A DNA stretch of 35,809 bases from a filamentous cyanobacterium CCP2 (GTDB taxonomy: Bacteria; Cyanobacteriota; Cyanobacteriia; Elainellales; Elainellaceae), in contig PVWD01000033.1 in assembly GCA_003003615.1 (NCBI GenBank), forward strand, positions 1-35,809. The letters run 5' to 3'. This document shows, in pieces, positions 25,841 through 34,992 of this stretch. Numbering within the stretch: position 1 is the first letter of the stretch; every line of letters begins with the position of its first letter. A model generated the notes under the pieces. That model was not told the DNA's origin. It ran no database searches and saw only the letters and a program-made list of their open reading frames with translations. Position numbers and translations under genes: made by a program.

Positions 25841-27127
25841 TCATCTTCGAGAAAAATAGAAACCAATGCCTGAAAAACAACCAAAAATCTCTGTGATGAG
25901 GGTCATATTTCTGCCCTTAAAACCTTTGATCAATGCATTCCAGAGCAGCCTACTGTAATATCTTGGCAAAGCCACAAAGAGCCGACGAAGATTTCCCCAA
26001 TGATGATATTTAGCAAACTGAATCAGTAAAGCAGTGACATGTCCACGCATATATTGAAATGACTGTTCCTGTAGGTGCTCTAACTCTTTTCGGTGATAGT
26101 GAAACACAACAGCGGCAGGTTCATAGCGGCAGTGCCATCCCTCAGCCAGAATGCGATACCACAGTTCTGAATCTTCGCTACAGCCGGATGCACCTGCCCC
26201 CAAGCGTTCATCAAACAGTCCAATCTTATTAAAAACTTCTCTGCGGAAGGCCATATTTGCACCTGCCCCTACAAACCAAGCCGGAACGCCAAAGGGTTTC
26301 ATTGCTTCAAAAAACTCAGAATCAAACACCAAAGCGCGATATTTCCAGCCTGGCCCACCTACGCCTCTGTGAAAAATTAGCTGGGCTTCACTGTCCAATT
26401 CCGCAGGAAGCATGAGTCCAGTGACTGCCATCACCCTCGGATCGTGAAAACCTTGTTGCAGTCGAAAAATCCAATCTGGATGTACTTCTACATCATCATC
26501 CGTAAAGGCAATCAGGTCTCCAACGGACGCTTGAATGCCTGTGTTGCGCGCAATACTTAATCCTGGCTGTGGCTCTAAAAGATAGCGTACTGCTGGAAAC
26601 TGAGCCACAACGTTTTTGGTGGCATCGGATGAAGGAGCGTTATCAACCACAAGAATTTCAGTGGGTTGATGGTGTAGGTTTTGCAGAGAGCGCAGACAAT
26701 GCTGTAATTGCTCTGGACGATCGCGAGTGCAGATGATCACTGAAACGCTGCTTTGAGGCGGGATTTGGATTTGTTCTAGCTGTTGAGATAGCTTTTGCAG
26801 TGGGTTTTGGAGGGAAATAAGGGCTGAATAAGCAGGCGGAAAATCTTGAGGTAATTGCGCTTTTGTAACGGGTAAACTTGCTTTGAATCCATGTTCTAGC
26901 AATCGATCGCCCACGGGCAGGGTAATTGCTGGCAGAATTTGCTGGGTTAGCTGTGCCGGAGATAGAGGCGAATTCTGGGTGAGAATTTCTAGTGCCCCTA
27001 GAGGAATGCGGTGCCACCAAACCACCAAAAAGATACCCTGATATCTACCATCTGGCAGCAGTTCTGGAATGCCTTCGCTAAGTTCTAAGTTCAATACCTT
27101 GTATGGTCGAAACGGAGTGGCTTTCAT
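25841..27127 (-). CDS. GT2 glycosyltransferase with N-terminal extension
   Basis: A 428-aa inverting transferase. I placed the start at the ATG at 27127: GAGG lies five to seven bases ahead and the gap to the previous gene is then 7 bp; an upstream frame would overlap it. An about 110-residue N-terminal domain precedes the GT2 core: V-S-V-I-I-C-T-R-D-R-P-E-Q-L, E-I-L-V-V-D-N-A-P-S-S-D, Q-P-G-L-S-I-A-R-N-T-G-I, A-F-T-D-D-D-V-E-V-H (DDD donor site), and later a G-A-N-M-A-F-R-R-E-V-F segment. Its neighbour at 27135-28361 is a clear paralogue with the same layout. Confidence 0.92.
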   Translation of the reverse strand: MKATPFRPYKVLNLELSEGIPELLPDGRYQGIFLVVWWHRIPLGALEILTQNSPLSPAQLTQQILPAITLPVGDRLLEHGFKASLPVTKAQLPQDFPPAYSALISLQNPLQKLSQQLEQIQIPPQSSVSVIICTRDRPEQLQHCLRSLQNLHHQPTEILVVDNAPSSDATKNVVAQFPAVRYLLEPQPGLSIARNTGIQASVGDLIAFTDDDVEVHPDWIFRLQQGFHDPRVMAVTGLMLPAELDSEAQLIFHRGVGGPGWKYRALVFDSEFFEAMKPFGVPAWFVGAGANMAFRREVFNKIGLFDERLGAGASGCSEDSELWYRILAEGWHCRYEPAAVVFHYHRKELEHLQEQSFQYMRGHVTALLIQFAKYHHWGNLRRLFVALPRYYSRLLWNALIKGFKGRNMTLITEIFGCFSGIGFYFSRR

Positions 27128-27134
27128 AGGTTCC

Positions 27135-28361
27135 TCAAGAAAATTGCTTACGAATTTGCTCAACTCGCTTTTGCGATCGACCATATTCACCAAACAAACC
27201 CACAATTCCACCCCATATTTCTGCCCAAACCAGGGCTGGAGGGGAAGGATTCCGTCCGCGAAGGCTCTGTTTTAAATTGTGATACTGGTACTTAAACCAC
27301 CATTTAATCAGCCAACGTAACCGAGATCGTTGTAGTGGATCAGTGTGATAGGACTTCACAACAAATGCCATAAACCCTAACCCCCAGCTCCAATACTGAC
27401 GGCGTAGCTTATCGTATTCTCGTCGATGCTCATGAAAGACCAGATATTGCGGCTCATAAACCAGGGAATATTCTGCCCGAATCACGCGGTAAAAAATGTC
27501 TAAATCTCCTCCTCCTGGCAATGGGGAACCAGTATCCAGAGCTTCATCAAAACCACCCAGATGCAATAGAACATCTCGACGAAATGCCATGTTGCATCCT
27601 GCTCCAAAAATACCTGCTCCACAGGGATAAAGCGGATTTCCAGGCAATGTTTTTCCGTAGCGAATTTTTTCAAATCCTCGACGAAATCCGCCACGTCGCT
27701 CAAACAAAATCTGAGCATCTGTTACGAGTTCGTAGGGCAGCACCAGTCCTGTGAAGGCGGCTGCATCGGGGTTTTCTTGCCATGCTTCCACCAGCCCATC
27801 AAACCAGTGGCGATCGACCACAACATCATCATCTAAAAATGCCAGAAGTTCTGTCTTCGTTTCTTGAATGGCTCGATTGCGGGCAAAGTCTAAACCCGGT
27901 TTTGGCTCTTGAACGTAGCAAACTTGCGATAAGGAAGCCACCAAATTCTGAGTGCGATCGTTTGAAGGGGCATTATCAACCACAAGAATTTGAAATTGGG
28001 GAGGACGATCGCCTCTGGGCTGTTGGAGTTTGAGTAATGCCTTTAAGCAGCGATCGACATTATCAGGACGATCTTTGGTACAAATTGCAACCGTTAAAGA
28101 CGGGAAAGATAAATGTCCTTGAACAGATGGAAGTAATTCCTCGCGGATGTTTTCTTGAAGCAGTTTAGTCTTCAAATCTTGAACGATCCACTCCGATAAC
28201 ATATCGGGACACAGAATAGTGCCTTCTGAATAGCTACGCATCAAGAAGCCGATCGCTCTCCCCTTCCGCCTCAGCAAAAAAGCAAATCCAGTTTCACCGG
28301 ACTTGAGAACAAGTTTCGGTAAAGGTTCAGTCACCTCAATTTCAACAATTCTATATGTCAT
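27135..28361 (-). CDS. GT2 glycosyltransferase, paralogue of its neighbour
   Basis: A 408-aa transferase with the same order as the gene after it: an N-terminal domain (about 1-105), then L-T-V-A-I-C-T-K-D-R-P-D-N-V, Q-I-L-V-V-D-N-A-P-S-N-D, K-P-G-L-D-F-A-R-N-R-A-I, L-A-F-L-D-D-D-V-V-V, and G-A-G-C-N-M-A-F-R-R-D-V. The pair (7 bp apart) looks like a tandem duplication followed by divergence. Its stop is near the next start, its own start is 17 bp after the ABC exporter stop. Acceptor unknown. Confidence 0.92.
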   Translation of the reverse strand: MTYRIVEIEVTEPLPKLVLKSGETGFAFLLRRKGRAIGFLMRSYSEGTILCPDMLSEWIVQDLKTKLLQENIREELLPSVQGHLSFPSLTVAICTKDRPDNVDRCLKALLKLQQPRGDRPPQFQILVVDNAPSNDRTQNLVASLSQVCYVQEPKPGLDFARNRAIQETKTELLAFLDDDVVVDRHWFDGLVEAWQENPDAAAFTGLVLPYELVTDAQILFERRGGFRRGFEKIRYGKTLPGNPLYPCGAGIFGAGCNMAFRRDVLLHLGGFDEALDTGSPLPGGGDLDIFYRVIRAEYSLVYEPQYLVFHEHRREYDKLRRQYWSWGLGFMAFVVKSYHTDPLQRSRLRWLIKWWFKYQYHNLKQSLRGRNPSPPALVWAEIWGGIVGLFGEYGRSQKRVEQIRKQFS

Positions 28362-28378
28362 AGAACCTAAATTTAGCC

Positions 28379-30178
28379 TTATGTAATTGAAACTTGGCGA
28401 TTTTGTAAGGAATACATTTTTGCAAAGAGTCCATCTTGCTTGAGTAAACTCTGGAGATCTCCGTGTTCTACAATTTTTCCATTTTCTAAAACAATGATTT
28501 GTTCTGCATGCTCAATGGTAGAAAGACGATGTGCAATAATAATGACCGTCCGATCCCGACTTAACGTATTCAATGCATCTTGAATCAAGTTCTCGGCAAT
28601 ACTATCAAGGGCATTAGTAGCCTCATCCAGAATCAAAATATCTGGATCACGCACGATCGCCCGTGCTAGTGCAATGCGCTGCCGTTGCCCTCCTGATAGA
28701 CGCATCCCCTGACTGCCGACTTGAGTTTCGTATCCATGCGGCAATTGGCAAATAAAATCGTGAGCGTTTGCCAGTTTTGCTGCCTCAATAATTTCGCTAT
28801 CCATAGCATCTAAACGCCCATAGGCAATGTTCTCCCGAATTGAAGCATTGAAAATGTAAATATCCTGACTCACAATCGCCATTCGATCGCGCCAAGTTTG
28901 CAAATCTAGCTCGCACAGTGGGCAATCATCGACATAAATAGCTCCCTTGACCGGATCATAAAATCGAAAAATTAGCCCAATCAAAGAGGATTTACCGGCA
29001 CCTGAGGGCCCAACTAGGGCTGTCGTCCGACCCGCAGGAATCGAGACGGAAACGTTTTGTAGGGCAGGTGTAGCCTCAGGGTGGTATGCAAAAGTGATTG
29101 ACTCCAGCTTGATTGCCTGCCTCAGTGTTTGAAAGGGCATTTGCCCAGAGCGAATGTAGGGCTTATTAGAGCTATCCAGTAAAGCAATCACATCCTCAAC
29201 TGAGCTACTGAGGCGCACCAAGCTCACTCGCGCAGAATCTAGCAACTTAATTTTGGGCTGCAATCGATAAAGAATGAAAACAAAGGTGAGCAATGTTGGT
29301 AATGACGATCGACTTTGAAACAGAACAACAGCCAGAATGCATAACAGCAACGCAGCGGATAACACTTCAGAGATAGGGTTAACCAAACCTGAAAGAATAT
29401 CCAGCTTCAGGAAAATATTTTGAACTTGAAGAGAGGCATCCTCAAAGCGGTTCTGCTCATACCGTTCTCGCCCAAATGCCCGAATCAGCTTCATTGCCCC
29501 AAAGCTTTCCCACATCCGGTTCGCCAAAACTTGATTAATTTCCACGGTTTGCTGTCCCAGCGTTTTTACTCGACGGGTCACCCATTGAATAAAAAACGAA
29601 ATGCAGACAACGGCAACTCCAACAACTAACGTTAGTCGCCAGGAAAGCAGTAGCAATAGCAACACAAACACGACAACAGTGCAGGTATTGATAATTAGCC
29701 CAACCAAAACGCCTAATGCTCGACTAGTTGCCCAGGTTTCAGTCGCTAAAGTGTTCATTAATTTACCCGACTCATTACTTTCCCAAAAGCTATAGCTAAC
29801 GCTGAGCAACTGCTGAAAAATACCAGCACGGAGCCGATGACTGATACGCGAATTTAGCCAGGCAAATAAGACTTCATTACTGTAGGTTAAGCCGTTCTTA
29901 AGTAAAATACAGCCAAAAATAAAGGCGGCAATGATTAGCAGGCGATGTTCGGAGGAGAATTCTTGTAATGAAAAATAGTTGAGAAACCGCAGAAAAAAAT
30001 TATTAGTTTCTGGAGAAGTAGACTGCTCTATGTTCTGAAACAAGGGAATAAATAAGCTAATTCCAAACCCTTCACAGAAGGATGACAGGACTCCGATCGC
30101 AATGATTACTGGAATTGCCCAAGGATAAATTTGTAGCAGGGGCAATAAAGTTTTAATTGCCTCGATCGTCCTTTTCAT
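28379..30178 (-). CDS. ABC exporter, MsbA/HepA-like
   Basis: A 599-aa half-transporter, membrane domain first and nucleotide-binding domain second. Six helices (about 20-320), then Walker A G-P-S-G-A-G-K-S-S (about 389), signature L-S-G-G-Q-R-Q-R (about 494), Walker B I-L-I-L-D-E-A-T (about 514) and the switch H in A-H-R-L-S-T-I (about 550), all intact. It resembles cyanobacterial HepA and MsbA, which export lipid-linked glycans or polysaccharide lipid. GGAGAG stands ahead of the ATG. Its start overlaps the stop of the upstream GT2 gene by 4 bases (ATGA). Confidence 0.95.
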   Translation of the reverse strand: MKRTIEAIKTLLPLLQIYPWAIPVIIAIGVLSSFCEGFGISLFIPLFQNIEQSTSPETNNFFLRFLNYFSLQEFSSEHRLLIIAAFIFGCILLKNGLTYSNEVLFAWLNSRISHRLRAGIFQQLLSVSYSFWESNESGKLMNTLATETWATSRALGVLVGLIINTCTVVVFVLLLLLLSWRLTLVVGVAVVCISFFIQWVTRRVKTLGQQTVEINQVLANRMWESFGAMKLIRAFGRERYEQNRFEDASLQVQNIFLKLDILSGLVNPISEVLSAALLLCILAVVLFQSRSSLPTLLTFVFILYRLQPKIKLLDSARVSLVRLSSSVEDVIALLDSSNKPYIRSGQMPFQTLRQAIKLESITFAYHPEATPALQNVSVSIPAGRTTALVGPSGAGKSSLIGLIFRFYDPVKGAIYVDDCPLCELDLQTWRDRMAIVSQDIYIFNASIRENIAYGRLDAMDSEIIEAAKLANAHDFICQLPHGYETQVGSQGMRLSGGQRQRIALARAIVRDPDILILDEATNALDSIAENLIQDALNTLSRDRTVIIIAHRLSTIEHAEQIIVLENGKIVEHGDLQSLLKQDGLFAKMYSLQNRQVSIT

Positions 30179-31386
30179 AAAATTTTCTCTCCTAGCTGGG
30201 TGGAGATCTGAGAGGGATTTGGAGCAGAGTTTAAATTGAAAACTGTTTTCTGAGAAAGTTCTTTAACTACCTGCCACCTTCGATTCAGCAGGTAATATCG
30301 AAGTTGCCACCAAGGGATATTTTCCGTTCGCCGCCTCATCTCTTCTATCTCGATAATTGTCTTTTTTCTCGCCTTGGCAAGCTTTGAATCTCTTTTGAAA
30401 CTCATCCAATTTTTACAAGATAGAAATAGTTTTTGACTAAGGAGATTAAAAGACAATTTTAGAAAACTGACGAAAACAAGCTTGAGTAAACCAAGGTGTA
30501 AAGTAACTACTGGATCAAATAAAAGTAATTTAGCAAACCACTGTAAAACTTCCCAATGACTGTTTGAGAGATGACAGCGATATAAAACATACAGATAATG
30601 GCTACTATCAGACCATCGATAAACAAATTGTGGAAGTGAATACTTTTGTTTGATTTTCTCGTGAACTAAAAGATGAGATTTTAGCATTCTGTGCCAGTTA
30701 CAAGACATACTGCCATTTGTACGGCGGTATTCCATCAAAAATTCTGGCACGACACGAAACTGATAGTACTCTGCTATCCGAAGGTATAAATCAATATCTT
30801 CACATCCCTCTGCATTTTGGGCACGAAGTTGAGGATCATAATAGCCTGCTTTTTCAAAACAACAACGACGAATAAGAGGAACACTGGCATGACCTAAAAA
30901 ATTAGTGTAGGTGAGGGCAATAAGAGCATTTCCCTCCAGCGATCGAGCATGGTAGCCGCCGGTTAAATTACCCTGGTCATCAATATCAACCGACCAGGTG
31001 TACACCAAACCAATCGAATCATCGGCTTCTAAAAAACATTGCACCTGTTTCTCTAATTTTTGGGGATACCACACATCATCGGCATCTACCGGAGCAATAA
31101 ACTCACCTCTGGCAAGTTGAATCGCTAAATTACGGGCAGCAGCAACTCCCTGATTCGTTTGTTGCAAAAGTATAATTCGCCGATCGCGCTGAGCATAACT
31201 AGCCACAATTTCAGCGGTTCGATCGCAAGAACCATCATCTACAACAATAACTTCAATGTTCCTGTAGGTTTGTTCGAGAACAGAATCTAATGTTTCACGA
31301 ATAAAACGCTCGGCATTGTAAGCAGGGATGACGACTGACACCAAAGGCATTAGCCCAGGAGCCTGTCTACAACATTCATTTTTCAT
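30175..31386 (-). CDS. GT2 glycosyltransferase
   Basis: A 403-aa inverting transferase: P-L-V-S-V-V-I-P-A-Y-N-A-E-R-F-I, V-I-V-V-D-D-G-S-C-D-R-T, Q-G-V-A-A-A-R-N-L-A, P-V-D-A-D-D-V-W-Y-P (DxD donor site), and A-E-G-C-E-D-I-D-L-Y-L-R. A C-terminal hydrophobic, basic region (about 280-350) may bind the membrane. Its stop overlaps the ABC exporter start by 4 bases, pointing to translational coupling. A 7-bp hairpin (31405-31426) lies 18 bp before its ATG. Confidence 0.93.
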   Translation of the reverse strand: MKNECCRQAPGLMPLVSVVIPAYNAERFIRETLDSVLEQTYRNIEVIVVDDGSCDRTAEIVASYAQRDRRIILLQQTNQGVAAARNLAIQLARGEFIAPVDADDVWYPQKLEKQVQCFLEADDSIGLVYTWSVDIDDQGNLTGGYHARSLEGNALIALTYTNFLGHASVPLIRRCCFEKAGYYDPQLRAQNAEGCEDIDLYLRIAEYYQFRVVPEFLMEYRRTNGSMSCNWHRMLKSHLLVHEKIKQKYSLPQFVYRWSDSSHYLYVLYRCHLSNSHWEVLQWFAKLLLFDPVVTLHLGLLKLVFVSFLKLSFNLLSQKLFLSCKNWMSFKRDSKLAKARKKTIIEIEEMRRRTENIPWWQLRYYLLNRRWQVVKELSQKTVFNLNSAPNPSQISTQLGEKIL

Positions 31387-31404
31387 TTGATTAAGGCAAT
31401 AATC

Positions 31405-31426
31405 GCTCTACCTTGGAAAGTAGAGC
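31405..31426 (-). promoter_or_regulatory. Leader hairpin before the GT2 gene
   Basis: Perfect 7-bp inverted repeat GCTCTAC (31405-31411) / GTAGAGC (31420-31426) with an 8-nt loop, 18 bp before the ATG. It may stabilise the messenger or affect initiation; no function is proven. Confidence 0.4.
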
Positions 31427-32019
31427 CTTTAAAAATTGAGGGAAAACTGCTTTTCTAAGGAAGAAGTGGGGCGGGGCGATGCGATTTTCAGGGTGAAGCA
31501 TGATCTTTCCAGTGGAAAGCTTCAAGGGGCGTTTGAAAAAATTCAGAATGGCTAACCTAATTAGAACAACCTCCTTAACTGTCCTGTAGTGGCACTTTGC
31601 CAGTTACTCAATCCGGGAAATTTGCTTCTTGTAGGTAGGAACCCCAACATAAACGAGAAAGCAAATCACTCTAAATAGATTTTTTACCGCAGTAGTCCAC
31701 TCTCAAACCTGCCCCGATCAAGAACCTAGGACTGAGGTTTGAAGAAATAAAAACATGAGAAAACTCTTAGACGACAATATCGCTCTATCAGTAGAAGCAG
31801 CAATAAGGCTGAAAGAGATTTCATCGATTCTTTAAAGTCTGATCCCATTCCCCTGAAAATCCCCTGAAAATCCCCCAGAATACCTCTAGAATTTCCATAA
31901 AGCTATCAAAACAGCAACATTTATTCAAACAAAGAGCCATTTTCAGTAATTATTTAGAGGTGCTGCTTTTTTCTTAGTCATTCTCGCTGCTATATTGGTC
32001 ACTGAAGCATTAAACAACA
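31427..32019. other. 593-bp gap with repeats, no gene seen
   Basis: No credible reading frame. It holds a 7-bp inverted repeat CAAACCT (31704-31710) / AGGTTTG (31735-31741), and a perfect tandem repeat CCCCTGAAAAT twice (31850-31860, 31861-31871), followed by CCCCC. Promoter for the cluster's first transferase and terminator of the VanZ gene are expected here. A small RNA cannot be excluded. Confidence 0.45.
31850..31871. repeat. 11-bp tandem repeat
   Basis: CCCCTGAAAAT occurs twice in a row; five more C's follow, so a partial third copy begins. Confidence 0.85.
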
Positions 32020-33588
32020 TCACTGGATTAGATGAACAGTTTGGTTTTTTGTAGGAGATGATGAATGGACAAGAAGGCCTACGCCTGCGATCGTCCCACC
32101 TGTGATTGCCATACCAAGCAAAAGAGATGCCAAGTTAAACTCTCTTCCACTCTTGAGCGACAGTAACACCTCCAACGCAATGGGAATCAGCAACACACTT
32201 TCAATGATTAACACTGCGGAATAGGCAATACCACGCCTAGTGAGAGCAACAATTATTCCAATAAAAATGCCGAGAGGCACAAAGAAAAGACTGTAATAAA
32301 GAGCCTTACAAACAATCAAACTAGAATTCTTTAGCTGCTCAAGCGGCAACAGCTTTTGAAAGAGAACAAGACCTGGATTTAACTCAAACGAAGTTTGATT
32401 CTCTAGCTGATCAATATAAAACCGCAATACAGAGCGATCGTAGGTGATGATTAAATGATGAGGATCTGCATCTGTAAAAACATCAGGGATCACCAGTTCA
32501 GGCCTTGTTCCCTTCTCTCCAGTCACAGATGTTCGTAGCCAAAAGATCAGATTTTCACCATACTGAGCAAGGGCGAGATTACGGCGATCGGTGGATTGAT
32601 TAGAAAGTGAAACGATTGGAACAGATTGAGTTTGCTTCACATCATCAGTGGCTAGAATCACGCTCAAAGTGAATTGGGAGGTTTGGCTCAAGCGTTGATT
32701 AATGAATGAAGCGGGAGCCTCTGTTTCTAGCCAGTGATTTGCATTCACGCTGCTAGTAATGTTGTCTTTGGGCGTAGTAATACCTCGCCAAACGAGTTTT
32801 GGAGAATTCCCCGTGATGTCAGGATAGCTGTCATGATATGAAGCTAGTGAATAGGAAGCCACCACAGATTTTGACAATGGATTAATCAAACTTTTTTCTA
32901 CAAACGCTTGTCTTACCTGATCCTCTGAAGCAGCCTGATCAGCAATAGCAAGGTTGGAAATATTTCCATGCCAAGGTTTCCCAGTTGCTTCATCATTTCC
33001 GACAAGTAATGGATAAACAGGTGTCCAATTGCTAAAACTGATGACCGTTTGCAGCCCGATTGAAACTAAAAAAATAAGAAGAAGGTAGCCGATCAGAACT
33101 AGAGATATATTTTGGATGGGTAAATCAGCAATTCTTCTTGTGTGCGTTTGCATCGATAAAATTATGTCAGAAACAATCGTATGCCCCAGGTAGTTGAAGC
33201 ACTGCATCCCTAAAATACTACCGACCGTATTGGCATAAATATCTGTGGAACTGGGTATTCGTGAAGGGAGAAATAGCTGCAAGATTTCAACAGCAGTTGA
33301 TAAGCTAAAGGCAACTAAAATGATGCAGACAAGTTGAAATAATTTGCTAATTTTTCGAGTTTGCAACCAAGCCGCTAAGCTAAAACCGAGTGGAACGTAC
33401 AGTAAAAGGTTGACTATCCAGTCATCTAACGAACTTCGATGCCTAAACTTACCAATGATTTCCAGAAAGGATTGATCTTCCTCAAAGGCAAAGTTGAAGG
33501 GTGCCAGTGTTAAAATAACTATTGTCAAGAGACTAATGATGCATATTCCAGTCGTCCATTGCTTTCGAGATAGGCTTGAGTTAGTCAT
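32020..33588 (-). CDS. VanZ-like membrane protein with LamG-like domain
   Basis: A 522-aa protein. Residues about 10-140 are VanZ-like, with hydrophobic helices and the charged S-L-D-D-W-I-V-N-L-L-L-Y-V-P-L-G-F-S plus E-I-L-Q-L-F-L-P-S-R, D-I-Y-A-N-T-V-G-S. A helix near 155-175 leads to a concanavalin/LamG-like beta domain (about 185-400: G-N-I-S-N-L-A-I-A-D, then H-L-I-I-T-Y-D-R-S, L-R-F-Y-I-D). Three or so C-terminal helices close the protein. VanZ-LamG fusions are seen with cyanobacterial exopolysaccharide loci; the lectin-like part could bind glycan outside the membrane. Exact role unknown. Confidence 0.82.
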   Translation of the reverse strand: MTNSSLSRKQWTTGICIISLLTIVILTLAPFNFAFEEDQSFLEIIGKFRHRSSLDDWIVNLLLYVPLGFSLAAWLQTRKISKLFQLVCIILVAFSLSTAVEILQLFLPSRIPSSTDIYANTVGSILGMQCFNYLGHTIVSDIILSMQTHTRRIADLPIQNISLVLIGYLLLIFLVSIGLQTVISFSNWTPVYPLLVGNDEATGKPWHGNISNLAIADQAASEDQVRQAFVEKSLINPLSKSVVASYSLASYHDSYPDITGNSPKLVWRGITTPKDNITSSVNANHWLETEAPASFINQRLSQTSQFTLSVILATDDVKQTQSVPIVSLSNQSTDRRNLALAQYGENLIFWLRTSVTGEKGTRPELVIPDVFTDADPHHLIITYDRSVLRFYIDQLENQTSFELNPGLVLFQKLLPLEQLKNSSLIVCKALYYSLFFVPLGIFIGIIVALTRRGIAYSAVLIIESVLLIPIALEVLLSLKSGREFNLASLLLGMAITGGTIAGVGLLVHSSSPTKNQTVHLIQ

Positions 33589-33842
33589 AGCTCAATTTTT
33601 ACGGTTGAATAATATTGTTAAGTCTGGATGCATTTCATAAAGTTGAAAACTATATTTGATAGTGCGTGTTTCCTAGATGGCATTCAGGCTCTATAATTTT
33701 ATTCAAAATCTTCAATAGATAACCTGCTGCAACTAATGTTGCTAAATGAATTTATCAAATATTAACTCTGGCTCTCAGCTCTAAGCAACTTTATGCGGTT
33801 TTTAGAGTGTAGTTTAGCAACTTTAACCGATCGCAAATGGCT

Positions 33843-34754
33843 CTAATCCCTGTCGCTCTCTTGCAAAATCCACTTTTGCAAAAGTGGATTGACTAACTCA
33901 GGGGCTTCATCTTGGGGGCAATGACCAATCCCTTCCAACGGGATAAACTGCTTGACTGCTGGAAATTTGGTAAATTCCTGCCCAAGGGCGATCGGTTCCC
34001 AAGGATCACTGGCACCCCACAGGATCAACGCTGGACACGAGAGTTTTTCCAAAAGTTCTTCCGGCAGTGGCCCTTGAGAATAACGGGTAAAAGCAATAAA
34101 TACGTCAGCTGCTCCCACATCCAGTGCAGGTGCCATGATCATTTCAACTAGTTCATCTGTAACTGCCTCCGATCGACCATACGCTTGTAATAAAATCTTA
34201 CGAACGGTATTCGGTTTTGCAATCAGCTTGAAAAAAGTGTGCCCTATCCAACGAATGCCCAAAAGATTTTGTAAAACTGGAGCACCGATGCTGCGATACC
34301 AGGGCAGACTGGCTCGACGGCGATCGTGCAACATTCGTAGAGAACAGTTGAGCAGAGCGACTCCCAAAACTAGTTCAGGAGAATCTACAGCCGTTTGCAT
34401 GGCAACGATACAGCCGATTGAATTGCCAATTAAAAATGCCGGAGTTCCAACAATTTCTTGACAAAAATCGGCAATCTGCTGTCCCCAGGTTTCAAAAGTG
34501 TAGCTAAATTGACTATCGGGAGTTGGTTTAGCTGAATGACCAAAACCTAACAAATCGATCGCATAAACCCGCCCAATTTCAGCCAAAGCCGGAATCGTTT
34601 TGCGCCAATGTCCCCAAGATGCTCCGAATCCGTGTATCAAAATAACAGCAGGCCCTTCGTGTCCTTCTGTGTAGTAACAAATCTGGCAACCTCGCCATAT
34701 CCAAGTCTGAGGATTTTCCAGGGGGAGAGAGTAGAACGCGGAAGGGGTAATCAT
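33843..34754 (-). CDS. Alpha/beta hydrolase
   Basis: A 303-aa enzyme with the complete triad: S112 (I-G-N-S-I-G), D250 (W-G-A-S-D-P-W) and H278 (G-I-G-H-C-P). The oxyanion region is H-G-F-G (41-44). The set, with D-L-L-G-F-G-H-S, is typical of single-domain hydrolases common in cyanobacteria and plastids; the substrate is not known. It diverges from the Wzc gene across 238 bp. Close to its C-terminus the DNA contains a 24-bp perfect palindrome (33867-33890), which reads in frame as N-P-L-L-Q-K-W-I. Confidence 0.93.
   Translation of the reverse strand: MITPSAFYSLPLENPQTWIWRGCQICYYTEGHEGPAVILIHGFGASWGHWRKTIPALAEIGRVYAIDLLGFGHSAKPTPDSQFSYTFETWGQQIADFCQEIVGTPAFLIGNSIGCIVAMQTAVDSPELVLGVALLNCSLRMLHDRRRASLPWYRSIGAPVLQNLLGIRWIGHTFFKLIAKPNTVRKILLQAYGRSEAVTDELVEMIMAPALDVGAADVFIAFTRYSQGPLPEELLEKLSCPALILWGASDPWEPIALGQEFTKFPAVKQFIPLEGIGHCPQDEAPELVNPLLQKWILQESDRD
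33867..33890. repeat. 24-bp perfect palindrome inside coding region
   Basis: Arm AATCCACTTTTG (33867-33878) is followed directly by its exact complement CAAAAGTGGATT (33879-33890). It lies in the last codons of the hydrolase gene, about 15 codons before the stop. In RNA it could fold as a stem of about 10 bp with a 4-nt loop. Confidence 0.9.
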
Positions 34755-34787
34755 TATTACACAAAATTCAAGAATGATAATCTACAG

Positions 34788-34823
34788 TAATTTTACAGTC
34801 ACAATTCACAATAACTTTACGGT
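34788..34823 (+). promoter_or_regulatory. Direct repeat upstream of the Wzc gene
   Basis: TAATTTTACAGT (34788-34799) and TAACTTTACGGT (34812-34823) match at 10 of 12 positions with a 24-bp period, in the divergent gap between the hydrolase and Wzc genes. They look like a pair of protein-binding sites. The factor is unknown. Confidence 0.35.
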
Positions 34824-34992
34824 TGCCTGAATTGGAAGGTTATATCTTAAAGGAAATGTGTTACCTAAACCTCCTGTTACGCCTCAGGGACTTCACGTCA
34901 AAGGCTGAGAGTTGCCAGCGTTTGGTGTGTACCTTGAACCCTATGTTTCGGCATTTGAATATAACAAGTTTACCGTTATCGGCTTACGCACT

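Noticed and set aside
31850-31871. CRISPR repeat
   Set aside because: Only two short copies in direct contact with no spacers.
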